Shown here one piece after another: positions 13,439 through 25,700 of a DNA stretch of 64,000 nt. Origin of the DNA: Paramecium tetraurelia. Its lineage: Eukaryota; Ciliophora; Oligohymenophorea; Peniculida; Parameciidae. Numbering within the stretch: the stretch's first letter is position 1; every line of letters starts with the position of its first letter. Location: NCBI RefSeq assembly GCF_000165425.1, contig NW_001799635.1:169806-233805 (forward strand), read 5' to 3'. The notes below the pieces were generated by a model, which did no database searches, was not told the origin of the DNA, and was given only the letters and a program-made list of their open reading frames with translations. The position numbers and the translations under genes are program-made.

Positions 13439-14011
13439 ATGCAATTTATGAATTATGAACCAGATTTAAATGAAATTCTAAATAGGGATGTATATTTCAC
13501 CAACCTCTAACTTTTTCTATTTTGAAGTTATTAGAAGCCTCATCAAACAATTATCCTAAGAAAGAGATATTTTGTTTTAAATCTATGCAAATTCATAAGA
13601 AATATTAAAATATATATAATATTAAAAAAGGAAGATAAAAACAAAGGATATTGTTCAGGTAGAGGTAAAGAAACTTTTTTTATTGGATAATTAGTTAAAG
13701 CAAGAGCAGATGAATTTAAAAAAGCAATTCTAGAGTACACTCACACTAAAGATAAAAAAAAGAAGCCTTCTTTTATACAAAATTTCAAGATTGTTTTTTT
13801 TTTATAAAATAAAGAAATTTAACATAATACTAAATATTATTTTGCACATGCATATGTATTAAAAAATGGATTTTTAGTACAAAAAAAATTACATTCAAAG
13901 TGTCCTTTAGTGAGTAAATAGATAAGAGTGATTTAGAGAAAAACAGAAATTCCAGAACATCATTTGAATAAATTATAAATAGGCAGAAAGAATATTAGGT
14001 GTTATTTATGA
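13439..14011 (+). CDS. Unknown lysine-rich protein, splicing unresolved
   Basis: A short first exon (MQFMNYEPDLNEILNR) is followed by a longer coding frame containing KNKGYCSGRGKETFFIGQ, ARADEFKKAILEYTHTK, YYFAHAYVLKNGFLVQKK and IPEHHLNKLQIGRKN, closing at TGA 14009-14011. An intron is needed around 13490-13540, but the only simple GT...AG choice is 38 nt, longer than elsewhere here, so the junction is uncertain. No family recognised. Base composition is more AT-rich than the neighbours, which could mean relaxed selection. Convergent with the next gene, whose stop lies 50 bp on. Confidence 0.45.
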
Positions 14012-14061
14012 AGCTGATTGAGAAATAAAATAATGAAATTATGTAAAATTGATAAAAAAAG

Positions 14062-14643
14062 TCATTTTTTAATTAAAATTTTATGAATTCCTTTGGTGAG
14101 GTCTTGATGGAGTGCTTTTGGTATCAGTTTTTTATCCCTTGATGCCTTTTTTTGATTTTCTATAATATTACTTTGAAATGTTTATAAGTAATTGATATCA
14201 TCCACTTATATCAACTTATAATCAACTCCATTAGGTTCTTCTATAGGTTCATTACAATTATGCTCAATATTCCATTATTTTTGCTCAGAATCCTTTTCGT
14301 TTTAGTGGTCATTTAAGTATATATCAGTTTGAATGTAGGTGATTTCAGGTTATTATTAGATAGTATGGTTCAAATGAATTTGGACTCTAGCAAAATTAGG
14401 TAATTCATTAGCTAAAGGGTTTTGAAGAGATTGTGGATTATATTCTTCTTCTATAGAAAAATTAGTTCCTCTTTTACCGAAGTTTGAGATGACTTCCGAG
14501 TCAAGGCAGGTTTCCAAACTTAAGTAAAGATCGTCAGAGTTTTAGGTTTTGGATTGACATTTTCGTTAAAGAGGTTTAATAAATTTTCTTTGGGTATATT
14601 CTATCACCTGTTATTTTTATAATTAAAAGGTTTCTTCCTACAT
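14062..14643 (-). CDS. Unknown acidic protein, 193 aa
   Basis: One uninterrupted frame of 194 codons (ATG 14641-14643, TGA 14062-14064), dense in TAA/TAG glutamine codons. It begins MQEETFQLQKQQVIEY, is rich in Asn, Gln, Glu and Ser, and has no membrane segment, cysteine cluster or repeat. It looks largely disordered apart from a basic helical C-terminus (KKLIPKALHQDLTKGIHKIL). Its start lies only 88 bp from the stop of the K+ channel gene on the same strand. Function unknown. Confidence 0.7.
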
Positions 14644-14730
14644 TTAAAATATTACTAATCTAACTATTTAATTTATATATAATATATATATTATGCCGTA
14701 AGAGAAATAATAATTAAAATGCAGTAATAA

Positions 14731-17478
14731 TCATACAACAGGAATATTTTTTAAACTTTTAGAAAATTTCTTAACAGCCTTGATTACTAAAATGGCTGTT
14801 TTAATCTAGAAAGATTAAGATCAATATAAATACTCTGGCAGGTTTACGAATGTAATTTTACATTTTTTTAGTTCTTCTGTCTAACCTAAGAATTCTTTGT
14901 TGTTCATAAGTTAACACATTTCTATTTTAGGTTTTAGTAAAGAAATTAGAGATTTCTGCCACTTTTAATTCATAACAATAGTATTAAGCATAAGCAATAA
15001 GTTCTTCTTCACCAAAAGTCTAAGAATTTAAAGAAACATCAGTCATAATTTTGGCTTTCTATTTTTAATATTGAGGTATAATTTTAGATATATTGCTTTC
15101 TGGATAATAGATATGATATTCATGATATTTTTCAAAATTAGGGATGGATGAGAATTCCTTCCATTCTTTTTTACGTGACAATGATATTTTCTTATGGAAA
15201 TCTTCTAAATATTTATTAATCCTATCCAAAGCAACTTTATCGAATTGATCATCCTCTGATCCACATGAAATTGTTAGTTTTCCCTTGGGATCACGACGGA
15301 TGATAGTGGTAACTTTATTTGTGGTTCTAATTCTACGTCCAATAGATTCAGTACTGCGGCCGACAAAATCAATTTTACGATGTTTCAGTCTCACTGACGA
15401 TTTGAATCTGCGATCGAAATTGTCTAATCTATTGATTTGATTAATGGCATTTTCATCGTCTTCTTCAGTTCGTATACTTTGAACTTCTGATTACTCTATG
15501 CTTATTAACATGTGAGATTTGTGTTCTTAATAGTATTGTATCTTCTTTTCAGTGTTTATGTACTTATCCTAAATGCGAGATATAAGTTTGTGATGAAATC
15601 GAGCATTGAAATCCATTCGATCCTTTCTAACAAAGGAAGACTATTAAACATGCTTTACTTATTATAAGAATGCCAAATAATGTGATGCCTATCTAATATC
15701 AATCAATTAATTTACACTTAGAAGTGCAAAGACGGGCAATCTCTGGCAATATGATCATCCATCTAACACATATAACATCTTATGCTTATGGCACTATAAT
15801 CTTTATCAAAAACTATTTTGTGTCTGATTTTAAAGTAAGTTTGAACATCATTACTATGAGATCTTGCTAATTTGAGAAAATCACTTGAATTGATTATGAA
15901 AATATTAGAGAAATCAACGCTTTTAGTGCTGGCAGTTCGTTTTTATCCAGAATAGAAACTGATTTCTCCAAAGAATTCATTCTTACCTTTCTTATCAACT
16001 GAGATATTTGTTTTCTGAAAGTAGATGTCCACTTCTCCAGATTATATCATAAATATGTCATATGATTCTTATTCAGACTCATCAAATATGATTTCCTAAG
16101 GACAGAACACTTTCTCCTTCATTATGGGCATCACTTACTATACCAGAAAGTCGTAGGAATGATTTGACCAAAAGATATCCAAATAACCAAATAATTTACC
16201 ATTCACTTATTCTTATAACTCCTTTGATAAATCCACTGACAAAGCTCCAGTTATCTATTACAAAACTACTCCTCCATTCCTATCCCACACATATTCCAAA
16301 TACTTTCTGATTTTATTCTGAAGTGTCTCAGGAATCTTGGCTTTTTTCATATATTTATTTACTTAACTCAGCTTATCCTTAGTTTGACTTGACTTTTCAC
16401 TTATTTTTTATAATGCAAACCCAATTGAATTCATTGTGAAAGCAAAACCACCACAAGCAATTAATAATAAAAAAATACCTAGAAATCTTTCAGTTGGATT
16501 TAATGGACTTATGTCTCCATATCCAACTGTAGTCATTGTTGTCACTCCCCAATACAATGAATTTATATATCTGATATACCAATCAGCATCGTACAAATCT
16601 CCCAACCATGAAATATTCTTATCCTCCTATTATGCAGTAAAGTGGAATATACAACCTAACAGATGTGCAAAAAATAACACAAACAAAAACAACTTGCCAA
16701 ATGTTAATATTGCTGCCAATATTGAATTCAATTGCAGTATCTCATTAAATTTATCCATTATCTTCTTCAATTTGGCCAATCTCAGTAATTTTAATATCTT
16801 TATGAATCTCAAAAACTTCAGTAATCTCAACAGTTTTGCACTCTGGATGAAATTTGATGATTCATCCAATATTATATCATAAGGGAATGTAGTTGTGAAA
16901 TCTACCCAAAACCAAAATTAGACGTAATCCTTAATTATTGCATTCCGATTCATCTTTAATAATCCATCTTCAAAAATACCAGTATTGAAATTCAATAGGA
17001 TATCAAATGCAAAGATTCCTGTCGACACTCTTGAAAATTCTACACTTACATCAATCTCAAAACTTATTTATAAAGGAATGCTTATCATCTCGTACATCAC
17101 TAATCCAAGACATAATAAGTCCCACATCATCTTCAATGACCCATCAGGACTTAAAATATATGGTTTTTCTATAGTACATCCTTTAATTATTTTTTTCAAT
17201 AATCCTCTTAAACGCAATTAAAATTTCTCCCAATTAAACTCCACATATGACATTGCACTTGATCTTCTCTAAACAAAAATCAATCCCATACTCTTTCTCC
17301 AATTAAGTTTTTTCTTTGTTTTCTAAAGTACTTTAAATTCCTTCTTCTATTCCTTAATTTCCTCTTCATCTGAGTTCTCACTCAACACCAACTTGTCTCC
17401 TAAGAAATTATACTCTTTGCCCTCCAACACCTAGAGACTTTGATTGTTAGCCTACTCTATATACTATCTATGAAGCAT
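14731..17478 (-). CDS. Cyclic-nucleotide-binding-domain K+ channel (EAG/CNG-like) with C-terminal zinc knuckle
   Basis: Introns 15693-15715 and 14806-14833 leave exactly 899 codons, 898 aa. After a ~130-residue cytosolic start come S1-S6: an S4-like helix with spaced positive charges (LLRLLKFLRFIKILKLLRLA), the pore motif TTMTTVGYGDISP and S6 LLIACGGFAFTMNSIGFAL. The GYGD filter marks K+ selectivity. A C-linker and a CNBD follow (IIFDESEQESYDIFMIQSGE, NEFFGEISFYSG). Beyond it is a CCHC knuckle, CYMCQMDDHIARDCP, and a basic ~250-residue tail. No in-frame TGA separates channel and tail, so they appear to be one protein. Role: membrane-potential control of ciliary beating, possibly gated or tuned by cyclic nucleotide. 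Confidence 0.93.
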
Positions 17479-17655
17479 TAGTATTTAATTTATAATTATA
17501 TATATAGATCACAATATTTTCAAATAATTTAGCTTATCAAAACTTAAAGTAATTTGATGTCTTAGATTATTAATAAATAAAACAACAAATAATAATTATT
17601 TATAATTCTTTGTACTTGAATAACATAATTATTTTTTTATTTAATCAATCAAAAG

Positions 17656-19518
17656 TCATTCTTATTGATTCTAACTCATTTATTGAAAACATTAAAATTA
17701 TTAATAATAGTTTTGTACTTATTAATTTCCTTAATCTTGATGCTACAAAGATTATTAGAAAGCAAACTACTACTATTAATGCTAGAATGACTATTAAAAT
17801 TAAGGAGAAATCATCTACTATTGCAATTGATACATCATCATATTTTATTATAAAAGCATTGCTTAGTATTATTGAAATTCAATAGGAGATTTAAATTATT
17901 ACTATTATTATTATTATTATTATTATTATTAAAACCATTGATACTATTATGCCATCAGCTGTTATTACTACAAATATTATTGATATTGCATTTAATTTGA
18001 ACTAAATTTTTATTTTTAGTCATATATTTATTAAAGCTATTTATTCTTTTCTTATTATTTAGTAGGTTTAGTAGATTCATTCGAATTGACCTTTTAAGCA
18101 AATCGTTTGACATTATAATTTGATAGAGAAAACTTTAATACTATCTAGCCATGATGATTGAGAAAATGACTATCATGTAACCTGTTCAGTAATGCTATAA
18201 ATTCATTTCTATATTCAATGGATAAATATTCATAGAGCCTTTATATAGGATAATTAGCAAACTGATCATTCACCAATTTTCGAAATGAACTATGTATATC
18301 GTTATATATATTTTTACCTTTCTGAAACCGAAACTTCTTCTTCCCATAATTTCTACCTCCATTATTGTCCAGCATATACTATTGCCTTTTCTGCCACATT
18401 ACTACCATACTTATCCATCGACATGGACACAAAGTCCTTGATTAGAAAATTATCTAATAGGATCCTTTTGTGAATTTCTTAGCCTTTTTCCAATATTTAC
18501 TGAATGATGTAATTAGCATATTATCTTCTTATTAGACAGGATGAGTTTTGTATAGTTCTCATAATGATTTAATTTGCTATTGATTTTGTATTAGAATCAA
18601 TCAATTTTGGGTAAATATCTATAATTTTATTAACAAGCAAACAGCCATATTAATCAGTTGATAATTCTAAAGAATATTAATTTTGATTTAAAATCTAGTA
18701 ATTATGAATTATTGTACATATTTATCAAAGATTCTTAAGAGTTAGTCTAAATTTTGTTCTTCGAAAACGTCTAAACCTTTTTAATATAATTGATTTCCAA
18801 TTTTATCTGTGTATAATCTTCTTGTAAAATTGTTCTCCTCCAGAATAAAATTGATGTATTTTTAATATTAAGATCTAGATTCTGTTGAATACAACTACAT
18901 AATCTCTAATCCCTTCTAAATAACCTTACAAGCATGAAGATCAGTGACTAATTTCTTGATGAAAGTAAACATTTAATCTAAAATAATGTTTCTAAAATTA
19001 ATTGGTCCTTATCATGATATTAATCAATACCTATTTCTATTATTTTCTCCAATATGTAATGCTAATACTTGTCTAAACTGAGATTAACTATATTATTTTT
19101 TATATAAGTGTTGAAGACATATTCCCTTTCTTTATTATTGGCTTACTCATACTCTTATTACATTCTCCTTGAATTCTTTGTGAGCTTTTCATGGGTCAAA
19201 TATGAGGACCTAGGATTTTTAAATTTAATAACTTGTACATGTCAGTCTAGAAAGCTTGTATCAATGAGGGTCGATAATTGTCTGTCAGTAAGACACCCTA
19301 GAGTTACTTATTTAAAGATTCGAATTCATCATCTTCTATATGATTAGTATTTTACCATCTTAATTGAGATGATCCTCAAAAAGTTAAGAACAGAGGACTT
19401 TAGATGAAATAGTGTTATCGAATAAACTTGGAGTTGCCGTGGAATCACTTTTGCTTGGATTACATTGATGAAATTCGTCTTAGTCTGAATTAAATTCGAT
19501 AGGGATTTGATTTAACAT
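17656..19518 (-). CDS. Pumilio/PUF-family RNA-binding protein with polyglutamine tail
   Basis: Introns of 20, 29, 23, 23 and 28 nt leave exactly 580 codons, 579 aa. The start is MLNQIPIEFNSD. The Pumilio-homology region shows repeat cores KLVTDLHACKVIQKGLEIMQ, DQYGCLLVNKIID, YANYIIQQILEKGQE, MDKYGSNVAEKAIVYAG, NDQFANYPIQRLYEYL and HHGQIVLKFSL. PUF proteins bind the 3' UTRs of mRNAs and repress or localise them; each repeat reads about one base. The last ~170 residues are Q/N/S-rich and include a run of about ten Gln encoded entirely by TAA/TAG. Individual blades are divergent, so base specificity cannot be predicted by eye. Confidence 0.9.
17896..17932. repeat. (TTA)n trinucleotide repeat = polyglutamine coding on the minus strand
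   Basis: A near-perfect run of TTA/TTG-like triplets on the + strand. On the - strand it reads as consecutive TAA (and one TAG) codons, translated as Gln in the ciliate code, inside the C-terminal tail of the PUF protein. It is a coding microsatellite, not an intergenic one, and is likely to vary in length between strains. Confidence 0.8.
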
Positions 19519-19687
19519 TTAATTAATAATAAAAATAGCATCATCTCATTGATTATTAATTAGAAACTATATTTTAATAACATTTCTTTGGTTAATCTAA
19601 TTTTAAATGTTCTTTGTAACATTACGCATCATGCCTATTTTAACAATATCTAGTGCTTCACTTTTATAGTTTAATAAATAAATAATA

Positions 19688-20146
19688 ATGAATCTTGATC
19701 AAGTCATATCAACTGAAGAAGATTGGGCTCATTAATCATATCATGAAAATGATGACTTTGAATTTTCATGTTCCCCTATCATGTTTGGTCGTCCATCTAA
19801 CAAAAATAAAAATGAGTTTGAATTAGACAAAGAGGATTACTTTATAGATGCTCCCAAACTTGAAGAACAAACAGATGACCCTGATTTTAATCAACTTTTA
19901 AATACACCATCTATTCCAATAAAAAAGAGGTAAATTAGGAAGAATAGAAAACTTAAAAATAACACAATCACTACTCTTTACAAAAGGATGTTCTCTGAAA
20001 TTATTAATGATTCTTCATCTTAAGTTGAAATTCAGAAATAATTAGAACATTGTTAAAGAATGAAGTCTCTCATTGATGGATTAGAAAAGACATTGGTAAA
20101 TGTGAAATCCTTGCTTGTTCACAAACTGAATTAGAAAAACTAATGA
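19688..20146 (+). CDS. Unknown acidic/basic bipartite protein, 152 aa
   Basis: A single frame of 152 codons from ATG 19688 to TGA 20144-20146. The N-terminal half is acidic with aromatic residues (EEDWAHQSYHENDDFEFS); a basic patch follows (PIKKRQIRKNRKLKNN), then a helical segment that could form a coiled coil (EIQKQLEHCQRMKSLIDGLE). The basic patch could serve as a nuclear localisation signal. No named family. The start is 169 bp from the divergent PUF gene. Confidence 0.7.
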
Positions 20147-20560
20147 TCTAGTTTCATTACCTAGTTTTCAATCTGAGTTATCAATATAACTAATTCAAAT
20201 AAGTAAAATTAACTTTTTGTTTGTTCTCTTTTCCAAACCCAATTATTAATAAAAAAAACTCTATTTTCTAAATTAGATATCCCTAATCTCATCTTATTTA
20301 TACTATCCCCCTTGTTCTTAACCATTTTTTATTAATTGCTTTTGTTAGTCGTTATTCCTACATATTTTTAATTTATCATACATCTGAACCCAAATCAATC
20401 TTGGTCTTCATAAGAATAGAACTGAAAATAGAAGTCTGATAACAGCCAATTCCAAAAACCATTAATTTTAAGACTCTTCTCTCTTCAAGGAATATAATGA
20501 ATTTCCTCAAAAAATAAAGTTATAAAATTTTAACAAAAATTAAAGTAAGAGTATATATAT
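20147..20560. other. Intergenic stretch with a possible tiny spliced gene on the minus strand
   Basis: About 410 bp. On the - strand a frame begins MVFGIGCYQTSIFSSI and could continue through a 24-nt intron into LTKAINKKWLRTRG. Length would be about 50 residues with nothing recognisable. I would not call it a gene without transcript data. Confidence 0.3.
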
Positions 20561-21528
20561 TCATTAATAATTATATGAGTTTAGAAACCATCCATCTGGA
20601 ATGAGTTGATAATCTAAATCTTCTGAACTGTTAATCAATTATCCATCTTACCAATCTCCAAATTTCTTTTTCCCATCCTTATTTATCATAAGTCCTTTCC
20701 CATGCTATCTACCATCGACCCAATATCCCTAATATTGTCGACCATCTGGCCAATAAAATATTCCAAATCCGCATTTTTTATCATTTTTGTACTCCCCATC
20801 ATAATACTTTCCATCCTTCCATTTATATAGACCTCTGCCATGCATTTAATTTTTAGTCCATTAACCTAAATAAGACTAATTGCTAATAAAATCCATAAAT
20901 TACCCTACCATCTAACCATTCGTACTTTCCAACTCCTTAAATCATATTATCTATCCACTATCCTTCATAAACACTTTATTAAATCCATTTGTAACAACCA
21001 CGCCCATTCTTCTTTCCATTTTTGAATTCTCCTTCATATACCGATCCATCTAACCACAGTTCTTTGCCTTTACCATCAGGTTTCCCTGCTTTGAAATCTC
21101 CTGTATATGTTGGACCTCGTTTGTAGATGCACTTTCCTTAGCCTTCCAAAAGATTGTCTATAAAGTTTCCGACATAAACATCCCCATTTAGAGCAGTCAA
21201 TTGACCTTGACCATTTGCTTTACCATTTACAATATCTCCTATATAGGTTGAACCATCTTGAAGATTCAATTAAGTTTAGACGTTGTCAACTTCATCCTTT
21301 CCTTAATTTGAAAACAATGTATTATATTGTTCTTTGTAAAAAGTTGATGAATTAGATTTGTTATCTAGTGAAGGAGGCTTTTCTAAGAATAAAAACTAAA
21401 TTACATGGTTTTTTTTCATCAACTTCATCATATTCTGGATCAGAATCTGAACTTAATTAATCATTTCTATTGACTTCATTACTTTGTATTCCATTACTTA
21501 ATTAACATTTTTCACATTGTTATCCCAT
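20561..21528 (-). CDS. MORN-repeat protein, predicted N-myristoylated
   Basis: Two introns (22 and 28 nt) leave exactly 306 codons, 305 aa. The N-terminus MGQQCEKCQLSNG has Gly2 followed by two cysteines, a plausible myristoyl/palmitoyl anchor. An acidic linker leads to about nine MORN repeats ([72 protein letters not shown], and more). The second intron lies between two repeats and its removal keeps their register. It is transcribed divergently from another MORN gene with only 56 bp between start codons. Likely a membrane- or cortex-bound scaffold. Confidence 0.88.
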
Positions 21529-21584
21529 TTTTAATTATGATCTAATTCTCAAATGACTAGATTTACGTAATTTATAATAATTAA

Positions 21585-22701
21585 ATGGGGAATGCAAGTA
21601 CATGTTGTTCACATCCTGTTATACAAAACAAAGAGGCTATAAATACTTAATAAAAGATTATGATAGTGAATGAAGAGTGTGATGTTCGTGAATGGGAAGC
21701 AGATGATTTTGTAAAGATTGGTCTTTGTAAATCAATTAAATATTTTTGATTCAGAAAGTCACCCAGTAAAAGAACACAAGCTTTTTGATTAACCATCAGT
21801 TATTAGAAGAATGGAAAGTGTTGAAGGACCTAAATTAGGAGAACGTTTGGAACTATTTCCAGAAATCGAAAATCAAATTGTGCGAACTGTTTTGGCTTAA
21901 TTGACTCCCTTGGTAATACCACAAGATATGGAAAGAGGTGAAGAGAATCCTCCTATCAAATTTGACAATGATTTCATTTATCATGGAGAATGGAAAGATA
22001 GTCAAAAGCATGGATATGGGAAATTGTTGTGGCCAGATGGTAGTTATTATGAAGGGGGATTTGCAAATGATGAAACATCTGGTTTTGGAAGATTAATTCA
22101 TTCTTTTGGTGATTATTATGAAGGAAGTTGGAAACATGACTAAGCCAATGGTTATGGCAAATATCACAGGTACAGAAACTAAGCAACATATGAGGGGAAC
22201 TGGGTCAATGATAAACAGTAAGGTTAAGGCAAAGAAACTTGGCAAGATGGATCTTCTTATGAAGGAGAATATAGTAATGGAAAAAAATAAGGAAGGGGGA
22301 TGTTTAAATGGGGCAATGGCAATATGTATATAGGAGATTTCAAAAATAATAAAATGGATGGATATGGAATTTATTATTGGAAGAGTGGTAAAGTATACGA
22401 TGGGGAATGGAAAGAAAATAAAATGGATGGAGAAGGAGTAATTAATTAATTCTACATATCATAGTAATTCAATTGGCCAGATGGTAGGAAATATAAGGGA
22501 GGATATAAGAATGATCTTAAAGAAGGGTATGGAGTATTCGAATGGTCAGATGGACGCTACTACAAAGGAGAATGGAAAGAAGGCAAATAACATGGCAAGG
22601 GAGTACTCAGAATGGATTAAACTAAAGAAATTTCTGCTGAATGGGCCAATGGCAAAATGCTTACTGAAAAATAAATTGAATAATAAAATACAGGGTCATG
22701 A
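21585..22701 (+). CDS. MORN-repeat protein, predicted N-myristoylated and palmitoylated
   Basis: Introns of 28 nt (about 21737-21764) and 27 nt (about 22438-22464) leave exactly 353 codons. The N-terminus [11 protein letters not shown] is a typical dual acylation signal. A ~100-residue linker containing [15 protein letters not shown] precedes ten or so MORN repeats ([69 protein letters not shown]). The architecture equals that of the divergent neighbour at 20561-21528, suggesting an old inverted duplication. The 27-nt intron is a multiple of three and contains no TGA, so it would be translated through if overlooked; removing it restores the GEGQFNWPDG repeat core. Confidence 0.9.
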
Positions 22702-22719
22702 TACTTTTTATATATAAAA

Positions 22720-25700
22720 TCATTCGTATACAAGAAATTCTATAACTCCTGGATTCTCAACTTTTCCATTTGAATAATGAAATAGTTTTTTTAATAATTT
22801 TATTATTACTTCCTTTTTTTAAACTACTTCATTGAAAAATGAGTGTGTTAATGATTCTGCGATTAATCCCATCTAAATAAATCCTAAAATTTTTGGATTT
22901 TCGAACAAATTTATGCTGTGAAAGATATTGCAAAAGTTGAGTAAAGAGCTATTAATTTGTTAAATTACTATTTTCCCATTTTCTAATTTATTTCTAAATG
23001 GTTTAACCTGGTAAACATATAATCCATACCCAAAATCTATTATAAACAAGCCCACAGAAGTCAAGGTGGAATTGGTGTGACAGTAAACTAAACATAATGG
23101 ATAAAGTAATTTTTTTAGACATTATACATATAAATGAGAATCAATTCTGTATTTCTCTGGAGATTTATAAATTGGATTTAGTTTGTTATCCTTGCTTCTT
23201 AGAGTTATTAAAGTAGGCATTTTCACTGTATTTAAGATATATAAAAAGTATGTAATTGAACTTATGTTACTAATTGAGAATTCAACTATTTATGTTATAT
23301 TTGAAATTCCCAAAGATGAACAAATTATGGCATTCATGCAAATCTCTAATCCACAAAACACAGTTAAATTTTATATTTTCCCAGATAAATTGTTTTTATT
23401 CAAATTATGAATAAACTTATTACCAAATATATGAAATTTTAATAGTAACTTATTTTATGTTCTTAGATCCAATGTTGATTATCTCATTATTTTGGACAAA
23501 GATTTTAAACCATAATGAGTCATCACAGTGAAGGCATAAACCTAAGTTATTGGCACTGATGTAGTTATAAAACTACCATTTCTTTCAAATTAAGTTGGAA
23601 TGAAAAATGGATTATAAAGTGAAAATGATGATAGTATGTTATTAAATGATGTATTTTTGAATACTTAAAGAAATTCTTGCATATTTGGAGCTTAAGTGAT
23701 GTTGAGATATTACTAATATTGGATGAATTACAAGAGATCAACAAAATTTAAGAAATTATAAATTTATCCCATTAATAATAAAGCAGGTAGACTGATAATA
23801 ATAATATATTGAATAGTATTTGCAATATTTTAGAGAATATCTGTTGCTAATTATTCCGATTCAGAGAGTAAAATAATTGATTGAGTTCTTAATTAAATAA
23901 TAGTATCTTATAAGGTTTGATTAAATTGATTCTTGATGCAATTTCGATCATTTATTTTTAATTGAATTGTTGGATTATAAACAGTTTATAGATATATAAT
24001 GTGAATAATCAAGTTCTATGATTAATTAATAATACTTGAATTAATAAGACTATTGTCATCATCAATTAACTGGATTTTAATTATTTCATGTATATTTTTG
24101 CAAGCAATTTTGATTTCTTGATCAAAGGAGAGATTTATAAACTGAATATTATTGGTTTGATTAATTTACTATAATTACATAATAGGTTGAGACTAATAAT
24201 AACAGTATTCATAAAAACATAAGGTATTATTAACTTCAAAAACTTGTAAGTTTTGAATTTATTGAGAGTATTGTGTTAATTGGCATTAATTATGTTCATT
24301 TAATGTGTATTCATCTTCACAAGTGTAACATACTCTATCAACACAATATTTACAATTAGATGAACAAACTAAGGTACAATTCTCACATAGAATTCGAGAA
24401 TCACACTCTTCATCTTCAGTTTTGATGTAATCTCCACATTTACTATAACAAAGATTATCATAATCACTTGCATAGTATCCTTTCTCACACTTTTCCGGAT
24501 CATAACATTGCATTTTTGATATGATCAGCTTTTCGGGAGCTTCACATTCAAAGCATTGACCAAATTAGCAATTTAAACAACTTCCAAAGCAATAAAATTA
24601 ACAATTAAAACATCCATCATCATATATATTATTGTTATCATCACATTCTTCATCCAAAGTCTTTATCTGATCTCCACATAAAGGTTCACATGTATCAAGT
24701 ACTGGATAATATCCTTTACTACATTAAAGACAGATATCATTTAGACAATGTTTACAGCTCTATTTACAAATTGGAACATTATTAATAAATTACTAATCCT
24801 CAATGCATATGGAGTTAATCAAAATATAATTATTTTGACAAACTATACAAGAGTCTGAATTGCAATAAAGACAATGTAATTCACAATGAAAATGAATGAG
24901 TTAGCATTCTTAATTAAATGGATTCCACTTAAAATCTAATTCGCACTCTAGACAATCAGTATGAATTTGAAATTTGCAATATCTAATAAGTGAATTTGCA
25001 TTGAGATTCTCTATTAAATATTATTGATATAATTATTAAGACCTAACAACAGTTATGCTTTCACATTATTGAGTATATGGATTCAAGTTGTAATTCAATG
25101 AACATCTGTAACATATTCCATACATACAACTAATACATCCGTAATCACACAGATATCTACATTTATTGCAATTTTAATGGATCAAATCATCACATTCTTC
25201 ATTACCATTTACATAACCATCTCCACAAACTGATGTGCATTTATTATTAAATAGATTTAAGGTATATCCAGTTTCACATTAAGTACAACCATTAGCAGTA
25301 CAAGTAACACATTGTGATTAACACATTAATTGACATTTATGACATCCATCAAAGTAACTATTATTAGCATCATCACATATTTCACCAGATTTCACTATGC
25401 CATCACCACATGTGGGAACACATTAATTCTTAGTTGAAATCAATGTATAACCAGATCCACAGAGAGTGCATAAATTACTTGAACAAGTTGTGCAGATTGG
25501 AGAAGGTTGACACTGCCATTAACAAGTAGAACTACAGCCGTCATTTGCAATTAGATTGCCATCATCACATTATTCAGTATCGAATGAATTAGATATTTTT
25601 AGACCATCACCACAAATTGGAACACATTTGTAAGATCCAGCTACTGTTTTATAACCAGAATTCCAACAGGTATTACAGACTTTCCCATTGGCTGAACATT

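Noticed and set aside
16436-16882. 148-codon + strand frame
   Set aside because: It is the exact antisense of the pore and S5 region of the K+ channel, whose motifs (GYGD, S4) are unmistakable on the minus strand.
17610-17885. + strand frame rich in Ile/Thr/Lys
   Set aside because: Antisense of the Q-rich tail of the PUF protein; the Ile runs are the complement of TAA codons.
17890-17940. Intergenic microsatellite
   Set aside because: It lies inside the coding sequence of the PUF protein (polyglutamine).
23183-23410. + strand frame MLSLLLRVIKVGIF
   Set aside because: Antisense of the multi-pass tail of the giant cysteine-rich protein.
22720-23520. Protein-kinase-like reading of the minus strand (IDFGYG)
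   Set aside because: No catalytic loop or glycine loop; the frame is continuous with the cysteine-rich protein, and the hydrophobic pattern fits its membrane tail.
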